Below are positions 43,316 to 53,266 of a stretch of 64,000 bases of DNA, piece by piece. Source of the stretch: Blastococcus xanthinilyticus. GTDB lineage: Bacteria; Actinomycetota; Actinomycetes; Mycobacteriales; Geodermatophilaceae. The notes beneath the pieces are model-generated. The model was not told where the DNA came from, searched no databases, and saw only the letters and a program-made list of their open reading frames with translations. How positions within the stretch are numbered: the stretch's first letter is position 1; each line of letters opens with the position of its first letter. The stretch is from NCBI RefSeq assembly GCF_008124835.1, contig NZ_VNHW01000004.1:186001-250000 (forward strand), written 5' to 3'. The position numbers and the translations under genes were made by a program.

Positions 43316-46117
43316 ATGAGCTCACCGCAGCAGCCGGACGGCGACCCCGCCCAGGCAGGACAGGCCCGCGCGGTCATCACCGACGGGCTCCCCAGTCAGC
43401 TGGTCGACACCGACCCCGACGAGACCCAGGAGTGGTTGGAGTCGCTCGACGCGGTCGTCGACCACGCCGGCCGCAACCGGGCGCGGTACCTGATGCTCCG
43501 CATGCTCCAGCGCAGCCGCGAGCAGCAGGTCGGCGTCCCGGCCCTGCGCAGCACCGACTACATCAACACGATCCCGCCCGAGCGCGAGCCGTGGTTCCCC
43601 GGTGACGAGGACGCCGAGCGCCGGATCCGTGCCTACATCCGGTGGAACGCCGCGATCATGGTGCACCGGGCGCAGCGACCCGGGATCGGCGTCGGCGGGC
43701 ACATCTCCTCCTACGCCTCGTCGGCCTCGCTGTACGAGGTGGGCTTCAACCACTTCTTCCGCGGCAAGGACCACCCCGGCGGCGGCGACCAGATCTGGTT
43801 CCAGGGGCACGCCTCCCCCGGCATCTACGCCCGCGCGTTCCTCGAGGGGCGGCTGACCGAGGAGCAGCTCGACGGCTTCCGCCAGGAGGTCAGCCACCCC
43901 GGCGGCGGGCTGTCGTCCTACCCGCACCCGCGGCTCATGCCCGAGTTCTGGGAGTTCCCCACCGTCTCGATGGGGCTGGGCCCGCTCAACGCGATCTACC
44001 AGGCGCGGTTCAACCGCTACCTGCAGGCCCGCGGCGTCAAGGACACCTCCGACCAGCACGTGTGGGCCTTCCTGGGCGACGGCGAGATGGACGAGCCCGA
44101 GTCGCTCGGCGCCATCGGCCTCGCCGCCCGCGAGGAGCTGGACAACCTCACCTTCGTCATCAACTGCAACCTGCAGCGGCTCGACGGCCCGGTGCGCGGG
44201 AACGGCAAGGTGATCCAGGAGCTGGAGAGCTTCTTCCGCGGCGCCGGCTGGAACGTCATCAAGGTGATCTGGGGCCGCGGCTGGGACAAGCTGCTGGCCG
44301 CCGACCGCGACGGCGCGCTGGTCAACCTGATGAACTCCACGCCCGACGGCGACTACCAGACCTACAAGGCCGAGGACGGCGCCTTCGTCCGCGAGCACTT
44401 CTTCGGCCGCGACCCGCGCACCCGCAAGCTGGTCGAGGGGATGAGCGACAAGGAGGTCTGGGACCTCCAGCGCGGTGGTCACGACTACCGCAAGGTCTAC
44501 GCCGCCTACAAGGCCGCGATGGACCACAAGGGCCAGCCCACCGTCATCCTCGCCAAGACCATCAAGGGCTGGACGCTGGGCAACCACTTCGAGGGCCGCA
44601 ACTCCACGCACCAGATGAAGAAGCTGACCGCGGAGGACCTGGCGAACTTCCGGGACCGGCTGTACCTGCCGATCCCCGACGAGCAGCTGGACAAGACCCT
44701 GCCGCCCTACTACAAGCCCGACCCGGACTCCGACGAGATGCAGTACATGCTCGAGCGGCGCCGGGCGCTGGGCGGGGCGGTACCGCGCCGGCGGTCGGAG
44801 TTCAAGACCCTCAAGGCGCCCGACGACAAGGCGCTCGACGTGCTGCGCCGCGGCTCGGGCAAGCAGGAGGTGGCGACGACGATGGCGTTCGTCCGCCTGC
44901 TCAAGGAGCTGCTCAAGGACTCCGAGCTCGGCCCGCGGTTCGTCCCGATCATCCCGGACGAGGCCCGCACGTTCGGGATGGACAGCCTCTTCCCGACGCA
45001 GAAGATCTACAACCCGGCGGGCCAGCGGTACACCTCGGTGGACCGCGAGCTGATGCTCACCTACAAGGAGTCCGAGCAGGGTCAGATCCTGCACGAGGGC
45101 ATCAACGAGGCCGGCTCCACGGCGTCGTTCACCGCCGCCGCGTCGTCGTACGCGACGCACGGCGAGCCGATGATCCCGATCTACATCTTCTACTCGATGT
45201 TCGGGTTCCAGCGCACCGCCGACTCCATCTGGGCCGCCGCGGACCAGATGAGCCGCGGCTTCCTGCTCGGCGCCACCGCCGGGCGGACGACGCTCAACGG
45301 CGAGGGGCTGCAGCACGAGGACGGCCACTCGCTGCTCATGGCGCACACCAACCCGGCGGTGGTCTCCTACGACCCGGCGTTCTCCTACGAGGTCGCGCAC
45401 ATCACCCGGGACGCCCTGGTCCGCATGTACGGGCAGGACGAGGGTGCGCCGCTGGGCGGGCACCGCTCCCCCGACGTCATGTACTACCTGACGGTCTACA
45501 ACGAGCCGTTCAACCAGCCGGCCGAGCCCGAGGGCCTCGACCGGCAGGGGCTCCTGGCCGGCATGTACCGCTACGCCGAGGGCGCCGGGGGCGAGGGCCC
45601 GAAGGCGCAGCTGCTGGCCTCCGGGGTGGCGATGCCGTGGGCGCTGCGGGCCCAGCAGCTGCTGGCCGACGACTGGGGGATCTCCGCCGACGTCTGGTCG
45701 GTGACCTCCTGGACCGAGCTGCGCCGCCAGGCCGACGAGTGCGACGAGTGGAACCTCCTGCACCCGGAGGAGGAGCCGCGCACCCCGTACGTCACCGCGC
45801 GGCTGCAGGAGACCACCGGCCCGGTCGTGGCGGTCTCGGACTGGATGCGCGCGGTCCCCGACCTCATCGCGCCGTACGTGCCCGGGGGCATGTCCACGCT
45901 GGGCACCGACGGGTTCGGGCTCTCCGACACCCGCCCGGCGCTGCGCCGGCACTTCCACGTCGACGCCGAGTCGATCGTGGTGCGCACGCTCGCCTCGCTG
46001 GCCGACGAGGGCCAGGTGGAGCGGTCGACGGTCCGCCAGGCCGTCGAGAAATACCAGGTGCGCGACGTGCAGGCCGCCCCGGCGGAGCAGCGGTCGGACC
46101 CCAGCCCGGCCACCTGA
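43316..46117 (+). CDS. aceE: Pyruvate dehydrogenase E1 component, homodimeric type
   Basis: A 933-residue E1 that decarboxylates pyruvate with thiamine diphosphate and acetylates lipoyl-E2. The ThDP motif is [14 protein letters not shown] and ends with [55 protein letters not shown] and [20 protein letters not shown] are AceE-specific. Length is near that of the M. tuberculosis enzyme (Rv2241), which also lies here. GGGAG precedes ATG 43316. It is followed by a strong hairpin. Confidence 0.97.
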   Translation: MSSPQQPDGDPAQAGQARAVITDGLPSQLVDTDPDETQEWLESLDAVVDHAGRNRARYLMLRMLQRSREQQVGVPALRSTDYINTIPPEREPWFPGDEDAERRIRAYIRWNAAIMVHRAQRPGIGVGGHISSYASSASLYEVGFNHFFRGKDHPGGGDQIWFQGHASPGIYARAFLEGRLTEEQLDGFRQEVSHPGGGLSSYPHPRLMPEFWEFPTVSMGLGPLNAIYQARFNRYLQARGVKDTSDQHVWAFLGDGEMDEPESLGAIGLAAREELDNLTFVINCNLQRLDGPVRGNGKVIQELESFFRGAGWNVIKVIWGRGWDKLLAADRDGALVNLMNSTPDGDYQTYKAEDGAFVREHFFGRDPRTRKLVEGMSDKEVWDLQRGGHDYRKVYAAYKAAMDHKGQPTVILAKTIKGWTLGNHFEGRNSTHQMKKLTAEDLANFRDRLYLPIPDEQLDKTLPPYYKPDPDSDEMQYMLERRRALGGAVPRRRSEFKTLKAPDDKALDVLRRGSGKQEVATTMAFVRLLKELLKDSELGPRFVPIIPDEARTFGMDSLFPTQKIYNPAGQRYTSVDRELMLTYKESEQGQILHEGINEAGSTASFTAAASSYATHGEPMIPIYIFYSMFGFQRTADSIWAAADQMSRGFLLGATAGRTTLNGEGLQHEDGHSLLMAHTNPAVVSYDPAFSYEVAHITRDALVRMYGQDEGAPLGGHRSPDVMYYLTVYNEPFNQPAEPEGLDRQGLLAGMYRYAEGAGGEGPKAQLLASGVAMPWALRAQQLLADDWGISADVWSVTSWTELRRQADECDEWNLLHPEEEPRTPYVTARLQETTGPVVAVSDWMRAVPDLIAPYVPGGMSTLGTDGFGLSDTRPALRRHFHVDAESIVVRTLASLADEGQVERSTVRQAVEKYQVRDVQAAPAEQRSDPSPAT

Positions 46118-46132
46118 GGAAGAACCCGATGA

Positions 46133-46169
46133 CAGCGGGGCCCGGGCACGATGCGCCCGGGCCCCGCTG
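46133..46169. terminator. Bidirectional terminator between aceE and GH1 genes
   Basis: Perfect 15-base arms (46133-46147 and 46155-46169) with a 7-base loop lie 16 bp after aceE and 6 bp from the stop of the convergent GH1 gene. It serves both strands. Confidence 0.8.
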
Positions 46170-46174
46170 CCTGC

Positions 46175-47572
46175 TCACACCCCGCGGTGGCGGCGGATGA
46201 TCTCCGCGTAGGCGCGACCGCTGTCCTTGACGGTCCGCTGCTGGGTCTCGTAGTCCACGTGCACCAGGCCGAAGCGCTGCGCGTAGCCACGGGCCCACTC
46301 GAAGTTGTCCAGCAGCGACCACGCGAAGTAACCGCGGACGTCGGCACCGGTCCCGATGGCGGCGGACACGGCCTGGAGGTGGCGGAGCAGGTAGTCGACC
46401 CGCTCGGGGTCGTGCACCGCGCCGTCGTCGGACACCTCGTCGTCCCAGGCCGACCCGTTCTCGGTGATCACCAGCGGCAGCCCCGGCGCCTGGTCCTTCA
46501 GCCAGAGCAGCAGCGCGGTGAAGGTGTCCGGGCTGATCCCCCAGCCCATGGTGGTGGTCGGGCCCGCGGGGTCCAGCTCGACGACGTCCTCGCCGCCGAT
46601 GAAGCAGGTCGGCGCCATGCCCTCGGGCCGGGTGCCGGCGCGCACGGTCTGCTCGAAGTAGTAGTTGACGCCGAGCCAGTCCAGCGGGGCGGCGATGGTC
46701 GCCAGGTCCCCGTCCTCCACCGGCAGCGGCGCACCGGCCGCGGCCAGGTCCGCGACGACGTCCTCGGGGTAGGCGCCCTGCACGATCGGGGTGAGGAACA
46801 TCCGGTTCTGCTGCCCGTCGAGCCGGCGGGCTGCGTCGACGTCCTCGGGCCGCTCGCTGGCCGGCGTCATCGGCGTGAAGTTCAGCGTGACGCCGAGGCT
46901 CTCGACGCCCTTGTCGCGCAGCACCCGCGCGGCGAGGCCGTGCCCGAGCAGCAGGTGGTGGACCGCCCGCGAGGCGGAGCCGGCGTCGCGCACCCCCGGC
47001 GCGTGCTCGCCCGCCTGGTGACCCAGCAGCGCGCTGACCATCGGCTCGTTCAGGGTCGACCAGTTCCGCACCCGGTCGCCGAGCGCGTCGTGGACGATGC
47101 CCGCGTAGTCGGCGAACCGGGCGGCGGTGTCGCGGTTCGTCCAGCCGCCGCGGTCCTGCAGCGCCTGCGGCAGGTCCCAGTGGTAGAGCGTGATCCACGG
47201 GTCGATCCCGCGGGAGAGGAGTTCGTCGACCAGCCGGCTGTAGAAGTCCAGCCCCCGCTGCTCGATCCGCTCCGCGCCCTCGGGCAGCACCCGCGCCCAG
47301 GCGACGGAGAAGCGGTAGGCCTGCAGCCCGAGGTCGGCCATCAGCGCGACGTCCTCGCGGTAGCGGGTGTAGTGCTCGACGGCGACGTCACCGGTGTGCC
47401 CCTGGAACGTGCGGCCGGGCGTGTGGCTGAACGTGTCCCAGATCGAGCGCCCCCGGCCGTCGGCGTCGACGGCGCCCTCGATCTGGTAGGCGGCCGTCGC
47501 GGCGCCGAAGAAGAAGGCGGGCGGGAAGCTCGGGCTCGCTGCGGGTCGGGTGCGCGGGTCGGTCGAGGTCAT
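46175..47572 (-). CDS. GH1 family beta-glucosidase
   Basis: A 465-residue cytoplasmic glycosidase that hydrolyses beta-glucosides such as cellobiose. The N-terminal signature FFFGAATAAYQIEGAVDADG, acid/base Glu in TLNEPMV (~175) and nucleophile Glu in VITENGSAW (~369) are all present. GYFAWSLLDNFEWARGY is the aglycone-site block. ATG 47572 is the natural start; the frame stays open far beyond it into a shadow of the LacI gene. No signal peptide, so substrate is imported. It is divergent from a LacI gene with an operator-like site between. Confidence 0.95.
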   Translation of the reverse strand: MTSTDPRTRPAASPSFPPAFFFGAATAAYQIEGAVDADGRGRSIWDTFSHTPGRTFQGHTGDVAVEHYTRYREDVALMADLGLQAYRFSVAWARVLPEGAERIEQRGLDFYSRLVDELLSRGIDPWITLYHWDLPQALQDRGGWTNRDTAARFADYAGIVHDALGDRVRNWSTLNEPMVSALLGHQAGEHAPGVRDAGSASRAVHHLLLGHGLAARVLRDKGVESLGVTLNFTPMTPASERPEDVDAARRLDGQQNRMFLTPIVQGAYPEDVVADLAAAGAPLPVEDGDLATIAAPLDWLGVNYYFEQTVRAGTRPEGMAPTCFIGGEDVVELDPAGPTTTMGWGISPDTFTALLLWLKDQAPGLPLVITENGSAWDDEVSDDGAVHDPERVDYLLRHLQAVSAAIGTGADVRGYFAWSLLDNFEWARGYAQRFGLVHVDYETQQRTVKDSGRAYAEIIRRHRGV

Positions 47573-47627
47573 GGGCAGGTGCTCCAGGGCGAGGGGACGG
47601 CGGTGCGCCGACACGGTGGAAGACGAC

Positions 47628-47643
47628 GTGGAAACGCTCCCAC
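47628..47643. promoter_or_regulatory. CebR/LacI-type operator
   Basis: The 16-bp element GTGGAAACGCTCCCAC is symmetric at 12 positions about a central CG. Its minus-strand half TGGGAGCG matches one half of the cellobiose operator TGGGAGCGCTCCCA of Streptomyces CebR. It lies 56 bp upstream of the GH1 start and 131 bp upstream of the regulator. Confidence 0.7.
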
Positions 47644-47773
47644 AGTCTGCCCGAGCCCGCGGTCCCCCGGGCGGCTCGACCTCGTCCGGGACCTCGTTCT
47701 CGTGCACCTCCGGCGTTACGGTGGGCCCCGGCCGACGTCGGTGGCCGCCGTCCGACCGTCCCGAGGAGCTCCC

Positions 47774-48799
47774 ATGACCAGCACCGGCGCGCGCCCCACG
47801 ACGCCCACGCTGGACGAGGTCGCCGTCCTGGCCGGGGTCTCGCGGGCCACCGTGTCGCGGGTCATCAACGACTCGCCGCGGGTGAGCCCCTCGGCGCGGG
47901 ACGCCGTCCAGGCCGCCGTCGCGCAGCTGCGGTACGTGCCGAACCGGATGGCCCGCAGCCTGGTCACCCGGCGCACCGACACGATCGCGCTGGTGCTGTC
48001 GGAGACGAACACCCAGATCTTCTCCGACCCGTTCTTCGCCCGCATCGTCCGCGGCGTCACCGCGGCGCTGGCCGACACCGACCTCACCGTCGTCCTGTTG
48101 GCCGCCCGGGACGGCCGGGAGCAGGAGAAGGCCGGCCGGTACGTCCGCCAGGGGCACGTCGACGGGGTGATCCTCATGTCGATGCACCACGACGACGTGC
48201 TGCCCGCGGTGCTGGCCGACGCGTCCGTCCCCCTGGTCCTCTTCGGCCGGCCGCTGGACGGCGGGACCTTCTCCTACGTCGACGCGGACAACACCGGCGG
48301 GGCGGCGATGGCCGCCCGGCACCTGGTGGAGCAGGGCCGCCGCCGGATCGGCACGGTGACCGGCCCGCAAGACATGAACGCCGGCATCGACCGGTTCGCC
48401 GGCTTCCGCACCGCCCTGGCCGACGCCGGGCTGCCGCTGCCGGCGGAGCGCTGCGCCAAGGGGGACTTCACCGAGGCCGGCGGGGCGCGTGCCACGGCCC
48501 GGCTGCTCGAGCAGGCCCCCGACCTCGACGCGGTGTTCGTGGCGTCGGACCCCATGGCGGTCGGTGCCCTCCGGGTGCTCGCGGAGTCCGGGCGCCGGGT
48601 GCCCGACGACGTGGCGGTCGTCGGCTTCGACGACGCGCCGGTCGCCGCCGAGTCCGACCCGCCGCTCACCACCGTCGCCCAGCCGCTGACCGAGATGACC
48701 CAGGAGCTGACCGACCTGCTGCGCCGGCAGATCGAGGGCTCCCGGGAGGTCGAGACCCGGATCTGCGACACGCACCTCGTGCGCCGCGCCTCCGCGTAG
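47774..48799 (+). CDS. LacI-family regulator of beta-glucoside use
   Basis: A 341-residue repressor. The DNA-binding domain reads TLDEVAVLAGVSRATVSRVI, followed by VSPSARDAVQAAVAQLRYVP and NRMARSLVTRRT, then the sugar-binding core with RRRIGTVTGPQDM and VVGFDDAPVA. GAGGAG precedes ATG 47774. Divergent from the GH1 gene with a CebR-like operator in between, so cellobiose or a related glucoside is the probable inducer. Confidence 0.92.
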   Translation: MTSTGARPTTPTLDEVAVLAGVSRATVSRVINDSPRVSPSARDAVQAAVAQLRYVPNRMARSLVTRRTDTIALVLSETNTQIFSDPFFARIVRGVTAALADTDLTVVLLAARDGREQEKAGRYVRQGHVDGVILMSMHHDDVLPAVLADASVPLVLFGRPLDGGTFSYVDADNTGGAAMAARHLVEQGRRRIGTVTGPQDMNAGIDRFAGFRTALADAGLPLPAERCAKGDFTEAGGARATARLLEQAPDLDAVFVASDPMAVGALRVLAESGRRVPDDVAVVGFDDAPVAAESDPPLTTVAQPLTEMTQELTDLLRRQIEGSREVETRICDTHLVRRASA

Positions 48800-48821
48800 G
48801 CCCGGGTCCGGGGCGGGGCGC

Positions 48822-50024
48822 TCAGCCGGAGAGCGCCTGCAGCGCCATCTGCGCGTAGAGCGCCACCCCGGCCGGCAACGGCTCCTCGTCGAAGACCACC
48901 AGGTTGGAGTGGTTGGCCGGCGCCGTCGCCGGGTCCACCCCCGGTGGGCAGGCACCCAGCCACGCCATGACGCCGGGCACCCGCTGCAGCACGTAGGAGA
49001 AGTCCTCGGCGCCCATGAGCGGCGCCGGCATCAGCACGGCGGCGCGCGGACCGAGCAGCTCGGCCGCCGTCCGGAGGACCTGCGCGGCCACCCCGGGGTC
49101 GTTCATGGTCACCGGGTAGCCCTCGATGTGCTCCCAGTGCAGCTCCAGCTCGTGCGCGGCCGCGACGTGCGTGGCCACCCGCTGGACCGACGCCACGACG
49201 TCGGCCCGCCGCTCCCGGGACAGGGTGCGGATCGTGCCCTCGAGGTAGGCGGTGTCCGGGATGACGTTGTTCGTGGACCCGGCCTCGATGTGCGCGACGG
49301 TGACGACGGCGGGATCGAAGACGTCGACCCGGCGGGTGACCATCGACTGCAGCGCCAGCACGATCTCCGCCGCCACCGGGATCGGGTCGGCGGCGGCGTG
49401 CGGCTCGGAGGCGTGCCCCCCGCGGCCGCGCAGCGTCATCCGCCACTGGTCCGCGGCGGCCATCATCGGGCCGGGACGGACGTTGATCGTGCCGCTGGGC
49501 AGCGTCGAGGAGATGTGCAGGGCGAACGCCCCGCTCACCGGGGCCTCCGGGACGACGTCGAGCAGCCCCTCGTCGAGCATGTACCGCGCGCCGTGGAAGC
49601 CCTCCTCCCCCGGCTGCACCATGAAGACCACCTGGCCGGCCAGCTGGTCGCGGCGCGCCGCCAGCAGCCGGGCGGCGCCGACCAGCATGGCCACGTGCGT
49701 GTCGTGCCCGCAGGCGTGCATGGCGCCGGGTACCTGCGAGCCGAACGGCAGGCCGCTGGCCTCGTGCACCGGCAGGGCGTCCATGTCCGCGCGCAGCAGG
49801 TAGGTGGGCCCCGGCCGCGCCCCGCGCAGCACCCCGACCACGGAGGTGGTCGTGGTCCCCGTGGTCACCTCGATCGGCAGCTCGGCGAACGCCTCCAGCA
49901 CCGCCGCCTGCGTCCGCGGCAGGTGCAGGCCGATCTCCGGGTGGCGGTGCAGCTGCCGGCGCAGGTCGATCGTGCGGTCGGCGTCGGAGTATGCGCCGGC
50001 GAGCAGCGAGGGAGCCGATTCCAT
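48822..50024 (-). CDS. M20-family amidohydrolase (peptidase/aminoacylase type)
   Basis: A 400-residue metallo-amidohydrolase of the hippurate hydrolase/IAA-amino-acid hydrolase group. Metal ligand motifs are MHACGHDTHVAMLVGAARLL, MVQPGEEGFHGARYML and MGAEDFSYVL. The LRADMDALP region is also typical. It would cleave N-acyl amino acids or peptides. ATG 50024 is used; GTG 50033 adds three residues. It follows the pirin-like gene by two bases and is probably co-transcribed. Confidence 0.92.
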   Translation of the reverse strand: MESAPSLLAGAYSDADRTIDLRRQLHRHPEIGLHLPRTQAAVLEAFAELPIEVTTGTTTTSVVGVLRGARPGPTYLLRADMDALPVHEASGLPFGSQVPGAMHACGHDTHVAMLVGAARLLAARRDQLAGQVVFMVQPGEEGFHGARYMLDEGLLDVVPEAPVSGAFALHISSTLPSGTINVRPGPMMAAADQWRMTLRGRGGHASEPHAAADPIPVAAEIVLALQSMVTRRVDVFDPAVVTVAHIEAGSTNNVIPDTAYLEGTIRTLSRERRADVVASVQRVATHVAAAHELELHWEHIEGYPVTMNDPGVAAQVLRTAAELLGPRAAVLMPAPLMGAEDFSYVLQRVPGVMAWLGACPPGVDPATAPANHSNLVVFDEEPLPAGVALYAQMALQALSG

Positions 50025-50026
50025 GG

Positions 50027-50563
50027 TCACCACTCTGCCCAGGCCGGCCGGGCTTCATCCACCTGCCACACCACGACGGTCCCGGCGCCGTCCGCCTGCG
50101 GCTCCCCCTCCGCCAGCACCCGCACCTCCGCCTCCCCGACGGCCAGCGCCAGGCCCGGCGGCGGCCCGGCCGCGGCCGGCCCCACCCAGAGTCGGGCGTC
50201 GGGACGGCGCAGGTCGACCCAGCCGCCGGCCGCCCGGTGCACCTCGTGCCCCGCGGGCTCCCCCGGCGCCGCGCTGCGCAGGTAGCACTGCAGCACCCGG
50301 GCGCCGTCGGCCCCCGCCACCTCGTCGTGCGCGAGCCCGGCCCCCGCGCGCAGCACCGCGACGTCGCCCGCGGACACCACGGCCCCGGTTCCCCAGCGGT
50401 GGTCCAGCGACCCGCTCAGGACAACGGCCACGACGTCCACCGCTCGGTGGTCGTGCCGCCCGTACCCGGCGCCCGGCGCCAGCCGGTCGTCGGTGACCCG
50501 CAGCAGCGGGCCCAGGGAGCCGTCCCCGGGCGCCAGCACGGCCCGCGAGTCGAGGGCGGTCAC
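50027..50563 (-). CDS. Pirin-like cupin protein
   Basis: A 178-residue bicupin-like protein. The N-terminal cupin has the pirin pattern: RVTDDRLAPGAGYGRHDHRA, VVLSGSLDHRWG and VSAGDVAVLRAGAGLAHDEV, with His residues for a metal. The C-terminal half is shorter than in typical pirins. Some pirins act as quercetinases or redox-sensing co-regulators. GTG 50563 is chosen; the frame upstream to 50641 is not pirin-like. It is divergent from fasR. Confidence 0.78.
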   Translation of the reverse strand: MTALDSRAVLAPGDGSLGPLLRVTDDRLAPGAGYGRHDHRAVDVVAVVLSGSLDHRWGTGAVVSAGDVAVLRAGAGLAHDEVAGADGARVLQCYLRSAAPGEPAGHEVHRAAGGWVDLRRPDARLWVGPAAAGPPPGLALAVGEAEVRVLAEGEPQADGAGTVVVWQVDEARPAWAEW

Positions 50564-50655
50564 GGCCGGCCCGGCAGGGGTGCGACGGCGGCAGCCGGGA
50601 GGAGGTCCACCGCGCCACTCTGCCCGACGTCGGACGGCCATGACACGCTGACCCG

Positions 50656-51834
50656 GTGACCCGGGTGAGCAACCGCCCGCCGAGCGACGCGACGCTGCGG
50701 CGGCTGGAGCGTGCGTCGGGGTCGCTCGCCACCCAGGCCGTGGCCCGGATGGACGAGGACCTCCCCTGGTTCCGCGCCATGCCGGCCGACCAGCGGTCGT
50801 GGGTCACCCTCGTGGCCCAGGCGGGCATCGCCTCGCTCGTGGAGTGGTGCCGCAGCCCGGGCCGGCCGCCGCGGCTCACCGGCGAGGTGTTCGGCGCCGC
50901 GCCCCGGGAGCTGGTGCGCGCCGTGGCGCTCAAGCAGACGGTCGACCTGATCAAGGTGACCGTCGAGGTCATGGAGGAGCGCGTCGCCTCCGTCGCCGAG
51001 CCCGGCGACGAGGACACCCTCCGGCTGGCCGTGCTGCAGTTCAGCCGCGAGGTGGCCTTCGCCACGGCGCACGTCTACGCCACCTTCGCGGAGAACCGCG
51101 GCGCCTGGGACGCCCGGCTGGAGGCGCTGGTCGTCGATGGGCTGGTGCGCGGCGAGCGCTCCGAGGAGCTCTCCGGGCGGGCCGCGGCGCTCGGCTGGGC
51201 GGCCACCACCCCCGCCCTCGTCGTCGTCGGCGCCACCCCGGCGGGGGTCGACGACCCGCACGGTGCCGTGCGCCGCACCGCCCGGACGCTGCGCTGCGAC
51301 GTGCTGGTCGGGGTGCACGCCGACCAGCTGGTCGTGGTGCTGGGCGGCGGTGAGGACCTCCCGGCCGTGGCCGACCGGGTGAGCGACGAATTCGGCGACG
51401 GCCCGGTGGTCACCGGCCCGGTGGTGGACGGGCTCGGGCGGGCCGCGGTGTCCGCCGCCGCGGCGCTGGCCGGGCTGCGCGCCGCCCGCGCATGGCCGGA
51501 GGCCCCGCGGCCCGTCCCGGCCGACGCGCTGCTCGCCGAGCGCGCGCTGGACGGCGACCCGCTGGCCCGCGCCGCGCTGCAGGAGCAGGTGGCCGCCCCG
51601 CTGCGGTCGGCCGGGGGCGGCGTCCTGGAGACCGTGCGGGCGGTGCTCAGCAGCGGGGGCAACCTCGAGGCGAGCGCGCGGGCGATCTTCGTGCACCCCA
51701 ACACCGTCCGGTACCGGCTCCGGCGAGCGGCGGAGCTGACCGGGCTCTCGGCCACCGACCCGCGCGGCAGCTGGACCCTCCAGGTGGCCCTCGCCCTCGA
51801 GGCCCTGGACAGCGACCGCTCGCTCTGGCACTGA
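50656..51834 (+). CDS. fasR: PucR/CdaR-type regulator, FasR-like
   Basis: A 392-residue regulator corresponding to FasR (Streptomyces) and Rv2242. An N-terminal RsbR/FasR-like helical domain (~1-150) and a central GGDEF-like fold precede a C-terminal PucR helix-turn-helix. The last is ETVRAVLSSGGNLEASARAI followed by HPNTVRYRLRRAAELTGL. In Streptomyces FasR activates fabDHPF. It lies directly upstream of fabD and on the same strand, in the same order. GTG 50656 is the start. Confidence 0.92.
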   Translation: MTRVSNRPPSDATLRRLERASGSLATQAVARMDEDLPWFRAMPADQRSWVTLVAQAGIASLVEWCRSPGRPPRLTGEVFGAAPRELVRAVALKQTVDLIKVTVEVMEERVASVAEPGDEDTLRLAVLQFSREVAFATAHVYATFAENRGAWDARLEALVVDGLVRGERSEELSGRAAALGWAATTPALVVVGATPAGVDDPHGAVRRTARTLRCDVLVGVHADQLVVVLGGGEDLPAVADRVSDEFGDGPVVTGPVVDGLGRAAVSAAAALAGLRAARAWPEAPRPVPADALLAERALDGDPLARAALQEQVAAPLRSAGGGVLETVRAVLSSGGNLEASARAIFVHPNTVRYRLRRAAELTGLSATDPRGSWTLQVALALEALDSDRSLWH

Positions 51835-51990
51835 GGGGCAACCCACACCCAGGAGTGCGGTTCCCACCACTCCGGAGCCCCTCACCAGCCCGAACGCATG
51901 CGTGTGTTGGAGGGTTTCTACAAAGATCACCCCGGCGCTTTCGTACCTGAACACGACGCGGCGGCTCGCGATCACTGGCACGGTGAACGG

Positions 51991-53193
51991 GTGCTCGCCG
52001 TCCTCGCCCCGGGTCAGGGTGCGCAGAAGCCCGGGATGCTGACCGACTGGCTCGACCTCCCCGGCGCGGAACCGTTCTTCCGCTGGGCCGGGGCGATCGC
52101 CGGTGCCGACCTGCTCTCGCTCGGCACCACCGGCGACGCCGAGGCCATCAAGGACACCGCGGTCACCCAGCCGCTGGTGGTCGCCATGAGCCTGTTCGTC
52201 GCCCGCGAGCTCGGCGGGCTGCCCGGCCCGGTCGCCCACACGCCGCAGGCCGGGCGCGACGTGGTGATCACCGGGCACAGCGTCGGCGAGCTCACCGCCG
52301 CCGCGCTGGCCGGGGTGCTCTCGGTCGAGGCCGCCATCGCACTCACCGCCGTCCGCGGCCGCGCCATGGCCGCCGCCTGCGCGCAGACCCCCACCGGGAT
52401 GTCCGCCGTCCTGGGCGGTGACCCGGCCGAGGTGCTCGCCGCCATCGAGCGGCACGGGCTGGCCCCCGCGAACATGAACGGCGCCGGCCAGATCGTCGCG
52501 GCCGGGCAGCTCGACGGGCTCGACGCCCTGCGGGCCGACCCGCCGGCCAAGGCGCGGGTCATGCCCCTCCCGGTCGCCGGCGCGTTCCACACCCACCACA
52601 TGGCACCGGCCCGCGAGGAGCTCGAGGGCCTGGTCGGCGGGCTGCGGCCGGCCGACCCCAGCCGGCTGCTGCTGTCGAACGCCGACGGCGCCGCGATCGG
52701 CTCCGGCGCCGAGGCGCTGGCCCGCCTGGTCAGCCAGGTCACCAGCCCCGTCCGCTTCGACTCCTGCCTGGCCACCATGCGGGAGCTCGGCGTCACCGCC
52801 GTCATCGAGCTGCCGCCCGCCGGCGCGCTGGCCGGCCTGGCCAAGCGCGAGTGGAAGGGCGCCGGCATCGAGGTGCTCGCCGTCAGCAGCCCGGCCGACC
52901 TCGACCACGCCCGCGCGCTCATCGAGGCCGAGCGCGGCCGGGCCGAGGCCGAGCACCTCCCCGACTGGCGGATGGTCGTGGCCCCGGCCCGCGGCACGGT
53001 CAGCCCCGCGGAGGTCGCCGAGGGCACACACCTGCCCGCCGGCACTCCCCTGGGTTGCATCCGCGGCCGCAGGGAAGAAGTGAACGTGTCGGCCGCCTAC
53101 GACGGCGTGCTGGCCGAGTGGCTGGTGCACGAGGGCGACCTCGTCGACGCCGGCGACCCGATCGCCCGGCTCTACCCGGAGGTGACCCCGTGA
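51991..53193 (+). CDS. fabD: Malonyl-CoA:ACP transacylase with C-terminal biotinyl/lipoyl-like barrel
   Basis: Transfers malonyl from CoA to ACP for fatty-acid elongation. The catalytic domain (~1-310) has VLAPGQGAQKPGM, GHSVGE with Ser97, and FHTHHM with the active-site His. An extra domain fills ~325-400: WRMVVAPARGTVSPAEVAEG then AAYDGVLAEWLVHEGDLVDA. This is a biotinyl/lipoyl-type barrel pattern, but the usual Met-Lys-Met attachment site is replaced (VNVSAAYDG), so it is unlikely to be biotinylated. Usual FabD is about 310 residues. GTG 51991 matches the family start; an ATG at 51898 would add 31 residues. Confidence 0.93.
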   Translation: MLAVLAPGQGAQKPGMLTDWLDLPGAEPFFRWAGAIAGADLLSLGTTGDAEAIKDTAVTQPLVVAMSLFVARELGGLPGPVAHTPQAGRDVVITGHSVGELTAAALAGVLSVEAAIALTAVRGRAMAAACAQTPTGMSAVLGGDPAEVLAAIERHGLAPANMNGAGQIVAAGQLDGLDALRADPPAKARVMPLPVAGAFHTHHMAPAREELEGLVGGLRPADPSRLLLSNADGAAIGSGAEALARLVSQVTSPVRFDSCLATMRELGVTAVIELPPAGALAGLAKREWKGAGIEVLAVSSPADLDHARALIEAERGRAEAEHLPDWRMVVAPARGTVSPAEVAEGTHLPAGTPLGCIRGRREEVNVSAAYDGVLAEWLVHEGDLVDAGDPIARLYPEVTP

Positions 53194-53266
53194 TCGAGCA
53201 CCCGAGATCACGACAGAGCACCGCACCCGCGGTCACGTGCCCGACGAGCGCCGGCGAGGAGTCCGC

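Noticed and set aside
51898-51990. Upstream ATG start for fabD
   Set aside because: The extra 31 residues do not match FabD and the region more likely holds the promoter; GTG 51991 gives the family start.
52963-53193. Biotin carrier function for the FabD C-terminal domain
   Set aside because: The lysine attachment motif is missing, so only a barrel-like fold is claimed.
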